From NCBI GenBank assembly GCA_031257955.1, contig JAIRNQ010000374.1, positions 1 through 6,895 on the forward strand: a stretch of DNA of 6,895 nucleotides. Direction: 5' to 3'. Source of the stretch: Deltaproteobacteria bacterium (GTDB lineage Bacteria; Desulfobacterota; Desulfarculia; Adiutricales; Adiutricaceae). The notes under the pieces are model-generated. The model ran no database searches. It saw nothing but the letters and a program-made list of their open reading frames with translations, and was not told the DNA's origin. Both the position numbers and the translations under genes were made by a program. Of this stretch, positions 5,858-6,895 are shown piece by piece. The number at the start of each line of letters is the position of its first letter. Positions within the stretch are counted from its first letter, which is position 1.

Positions 5858-6160
5858 GCCACTCTCCTATGCCTGCCTTGGGATGGCTTTAGGCCATTGT
5901 CTTTCGTTTGCGGTCCCCAAAGGGTCGTCGTTAACGCTCCGGGCCTGAGAGCCAAACCGGCCCCCCATGGTCCCGCAAATTGCTATGCAATTCGAAGGCC
6001 AACTTGTGGACCCATCGCCAACCCTTGTTCCCAAGGCTTTTCGCCCCACGGCGCCCACGATACCTCCCGACCGGCCCGGCAAAAGCTTCCCATGGCGGCG
6101 CCCGCCCAGGCCTTTAGCTTGGGCCACTTCGGCCGCCGGCGGTTAACCGGGTGCCTGTTT
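5858..6160. other. Upstream region of the minus-strand pair, no gene seen
   Basis: Open frames here (for instance 5867-6127 minus) have odd Gly/Arg/Ser-rich composition and no ribosome sites, so I reject them. The region holds the ribosome site of the 5857 gene and a perfect inverted repeat, AATTGC (5978-5983) with GCAATT (5987-5992) around TAT, adjoining a TTCGAA palindrome. No tRNA or known small RNA was recognised. Confidence 0.5.
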
Positions 6161-6163
6161 AAC

Positions 6164-6190
6164 TTATCGGTTGAGTGGCCAAATTTGATA
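6164..6190 (-). promoter_or_regulatory. Weak sigma-28-like promoter candidate
   Basis: On the minus strand ACCGATAA (6171-6164) matches seven of eight bases of the sigma-28 -10 consensus GCCGATAA. At the consensus 11-nt spacing the -35 position reads TATCAAAT, a poor match to TAAAGTTT. It points toward the 5857 gene but would give a leader of about 300 nt. It is noted because the downstream gene may be a flagellar chaperone. Confidence 0.2.
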
Positions 6191-6247
6191 ACGAAAACTT
6201 CACGATTATTTTCTGGCTTGTCTCTTTTCCCAAATTGATACACCTTT

Positions 6248-6280
6248 ATGCGTTTTGGCCTAAATAGGCGCATCCAAAAT
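6248..6280. repeat. Interleaved inverted repeats in an A+T-rich spacer
   Basis: TTTTGG (6253-6258) pairs with CCAAAA (6275-6280). Inside it GCCTA pairs with TAGGC around AA, and ATGC (6248-6251) pairs with GCAT just outside the inner stem. The two outer pairings exclude each other, so this may be alternative hairpins or a protein-binding site. Confidence 0.45.
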
Positions 6281-6292
6281 ACCAAACATCCA

Positions 6293-6319
6293 TTTATGGC
6301 CATAACCGGTTACCATAAA
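6293..6319. repeat. Nested palindromes, operator-like
   Basis: TTTATGG (6293-6299) and CCATAAA (6313-6319) are perfect arms flanking the 10-bp palindrome TAACCGGTTA (6303-6312), with an extra CCA on one side. A 12-bp palindrome, TTATGGCCATAA (6294-6305), overlaps the first. Such overlapping dyads are typical of sites bound by dimeric regulators, but no known operator is recognised. Confidence 0.6.
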
Positions 6320-6434
6320 GTGATAATATCGCTCCCGTAAGCCTTCCCCGGGTAGGCCCATCGGCTGACCTTTGGCCGTCAAATATTTGGCCCCAAGGGT
6401 CACCAGACCCCAAACCCCAGACTCCAGACACCTG

Positions 6435-6462
6435 CCCCAGTCCCCGGGCCCCGGGTGGCCCC
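6435..6462 (-). other. G-quadruplex motif on the minus strand
   Basis: Four CCCC runs on the plus strand (6435-6438, 6442-6445, 6449-6452, 6459-6462), separated by 3, 3 and 6 bases, give a canonical four-tract G4 motif on the complementary strand. More CCCC runs lie at 6391-6420. The block is embedded in a C-rich stretch that switches to G-rich on the plus strand after about 6510. Confidence 0.6.
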
Positions 6463-6594
6463 AGCCATCGGGATCCAGGGCCCCAGCCCAAAAGAATGGC
6501 CGAACGGGCCATATGGGGCCGGAGGCGTTGGGCGCTTTGGGGAGAAGGGGCCCGGGATAGCGGCCTAGGTTGCGTTATGATTCTCTTTAGGTTA

Positions 6595-6681
6595 TATAAT
6601 ATGTAACGTATGATCTAGATTTCACGCATGGCCCATTATGTCCGGCCGTCCCAGAAATCCGCCCCGGCGACTTTTTTTTTT
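6595..6681 (+). ncRNA. Possible small RNA unit (promoter box to T10 terminator)
   Basis: A perfect TATAAT at 6595-6600 lies in an A+T-rich patch; the best -35 is only TTGCGT at 19 bp. About 40 nt downstream GTC-CG-GCCG (6640-6648) can pair with CGGC-GAC (6665-6671), with a two-base bulge. Ten Ts (6672-6681) follow immediately, as in an intrinsic terminator. The unit would yield an RNA of about 75 nt. No family is recognised, the -35 is weak and the stem is short, so this is a candidate only. Confidence 0.25.
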
Positions 6682-6895
6682 GGCCAAAGGCCTTAAATTC
6701 GGTGGGACCGGCCGCGCCGTGGGCATTGATTAAGGACGGAAATTTAAGTATAAGGGATTGTGCCGCCGATTTAGGCCCAGGGTGTCGGGCGGGGCGCCTA
6801 GGCCGGCGGTCGGGAGAACGTCTTGGCTGGGCGGGAGGACGGCTTGGCCGGCCGGGAGTTTTAGGCCGCGAGGGCCAACGGCTACCGGCTCGGGG
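6682..6895. other. Right edge, no assignable gene; frames open on both strands
   Basis: A minus-strand frame runs unbroken from the window edge to a TAA at 6589-6587, and a plus-strand frame from GTG 6702 to the edge. The minus one is Pro/Arg-rich, has no Met and reads through the A10 tract. The plus one has no ribosome site. Either could be the edge of a gene lying mostly outside, but high G+C alone keeps frames open, so I call neither. Confidence 0.4.
6811..6858. repeat. 21-bp direct repeats, two copies plus the start of a third
   Basis: The unit beginning CGGGAG occurs at 6811-6831 and 6832-6852, identical at 17 of 21 positions, and CGGGAG begins again at 6853. The length is a multiple of three, which would suit a coding repeat (a proline-rich heptad on the minus strand) if a gene lies there. 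Confidence 0.6.

Noticed and set aside
5971..6000. Possible tRNA T-arm (ATTCGAA)
   Set aside because: No matching acceptor, anticodon or D-arm around it. The sequence is better described as a short palindrome.
5693..6238. 181-codon plus-strand frame
   Set aside because: It begins inside the antisense of a supported gene, has no ribosome site and has erratic composition.
6160..6330. Replication origin
   Set aside because: I found no good DnaA box (TTATNCACA) on either strand; A+T-richness and palindromes alone are not enough.
6391..6560. CRISPR array or regular repeat array in the C-rich block
   Set aside because: Repeated CCCC and CCAGAC words have irregular spacing and no fixed repeat unit.

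Overview
The window is bacterial chromosomal DNA with a G+C-rich backbone. The gene order (ribosomal proteins L13 and S9 followed by argC), the L13 and S9 protein style, and the pair of helical hypothetical proteins resemble Desulfobacterota (former Deltaproteobacteria). That placement is inferred from gene order and remembered protein style, not from a search. The hexamer TTGGCC/GGCCAA is conspicuously frequent in genes and spacers alike.

Layout: (1) Bases 1 to about 700 are clearly A+T-richer than the rest and look like a mobile, decaying segment. They hold the C-terminal 104 residues of an ISKra4-like transposase, a probable insertion-sequence end near 351-360, and beyond it two short minus-strand open frames that look like remnants of an interrupted operon. 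(2) Bases 755-1852 carry a good sigma-70 type promoter (TTGACC, 17 bp, TATAAA), a leader of about 100 nt with a hairpin, then rplM and rpsI. (3) A folded 150-bp spacer with a terminator-like stem precedes argC (2006-3061), an arginine biosynthesis enzyme. (4) bioY (biotin S component) and an ECF-type ABC ATPase (3135-4545) form a likely vitamin-uptake pair with no transmembrane T-component gene beside it. The ATPase carries an unusual Gly/Pro/Lys-rich insert. (5) A perfect 11-bp bidirectional terminator (4580-4605) separates these from two convergent minus-strand genes. They encode a 204-residue alpha/beta protein and, downstream, a 163-residue helical protein resembling FlgN/FliT-type flagellar chaperones. 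(6) Bases 5858-6895 hold no convincing gene. They contain an A+T-rich island with nested palindromes, a C-rich block with a G-quadruplex motif on the minus strand, a possible small transcription unit ending in a T10 tract, and 21-bp tandem repeats at the right edge.

The plus-strand genes are housekeeping: translation, arginine synthesis and biotin uptake. Most of the unexplained content lies in the minus-strand gene pair, the ATPase insert and the roughly 1-kb non-coding right end. I found no convincing new multi-gene system.
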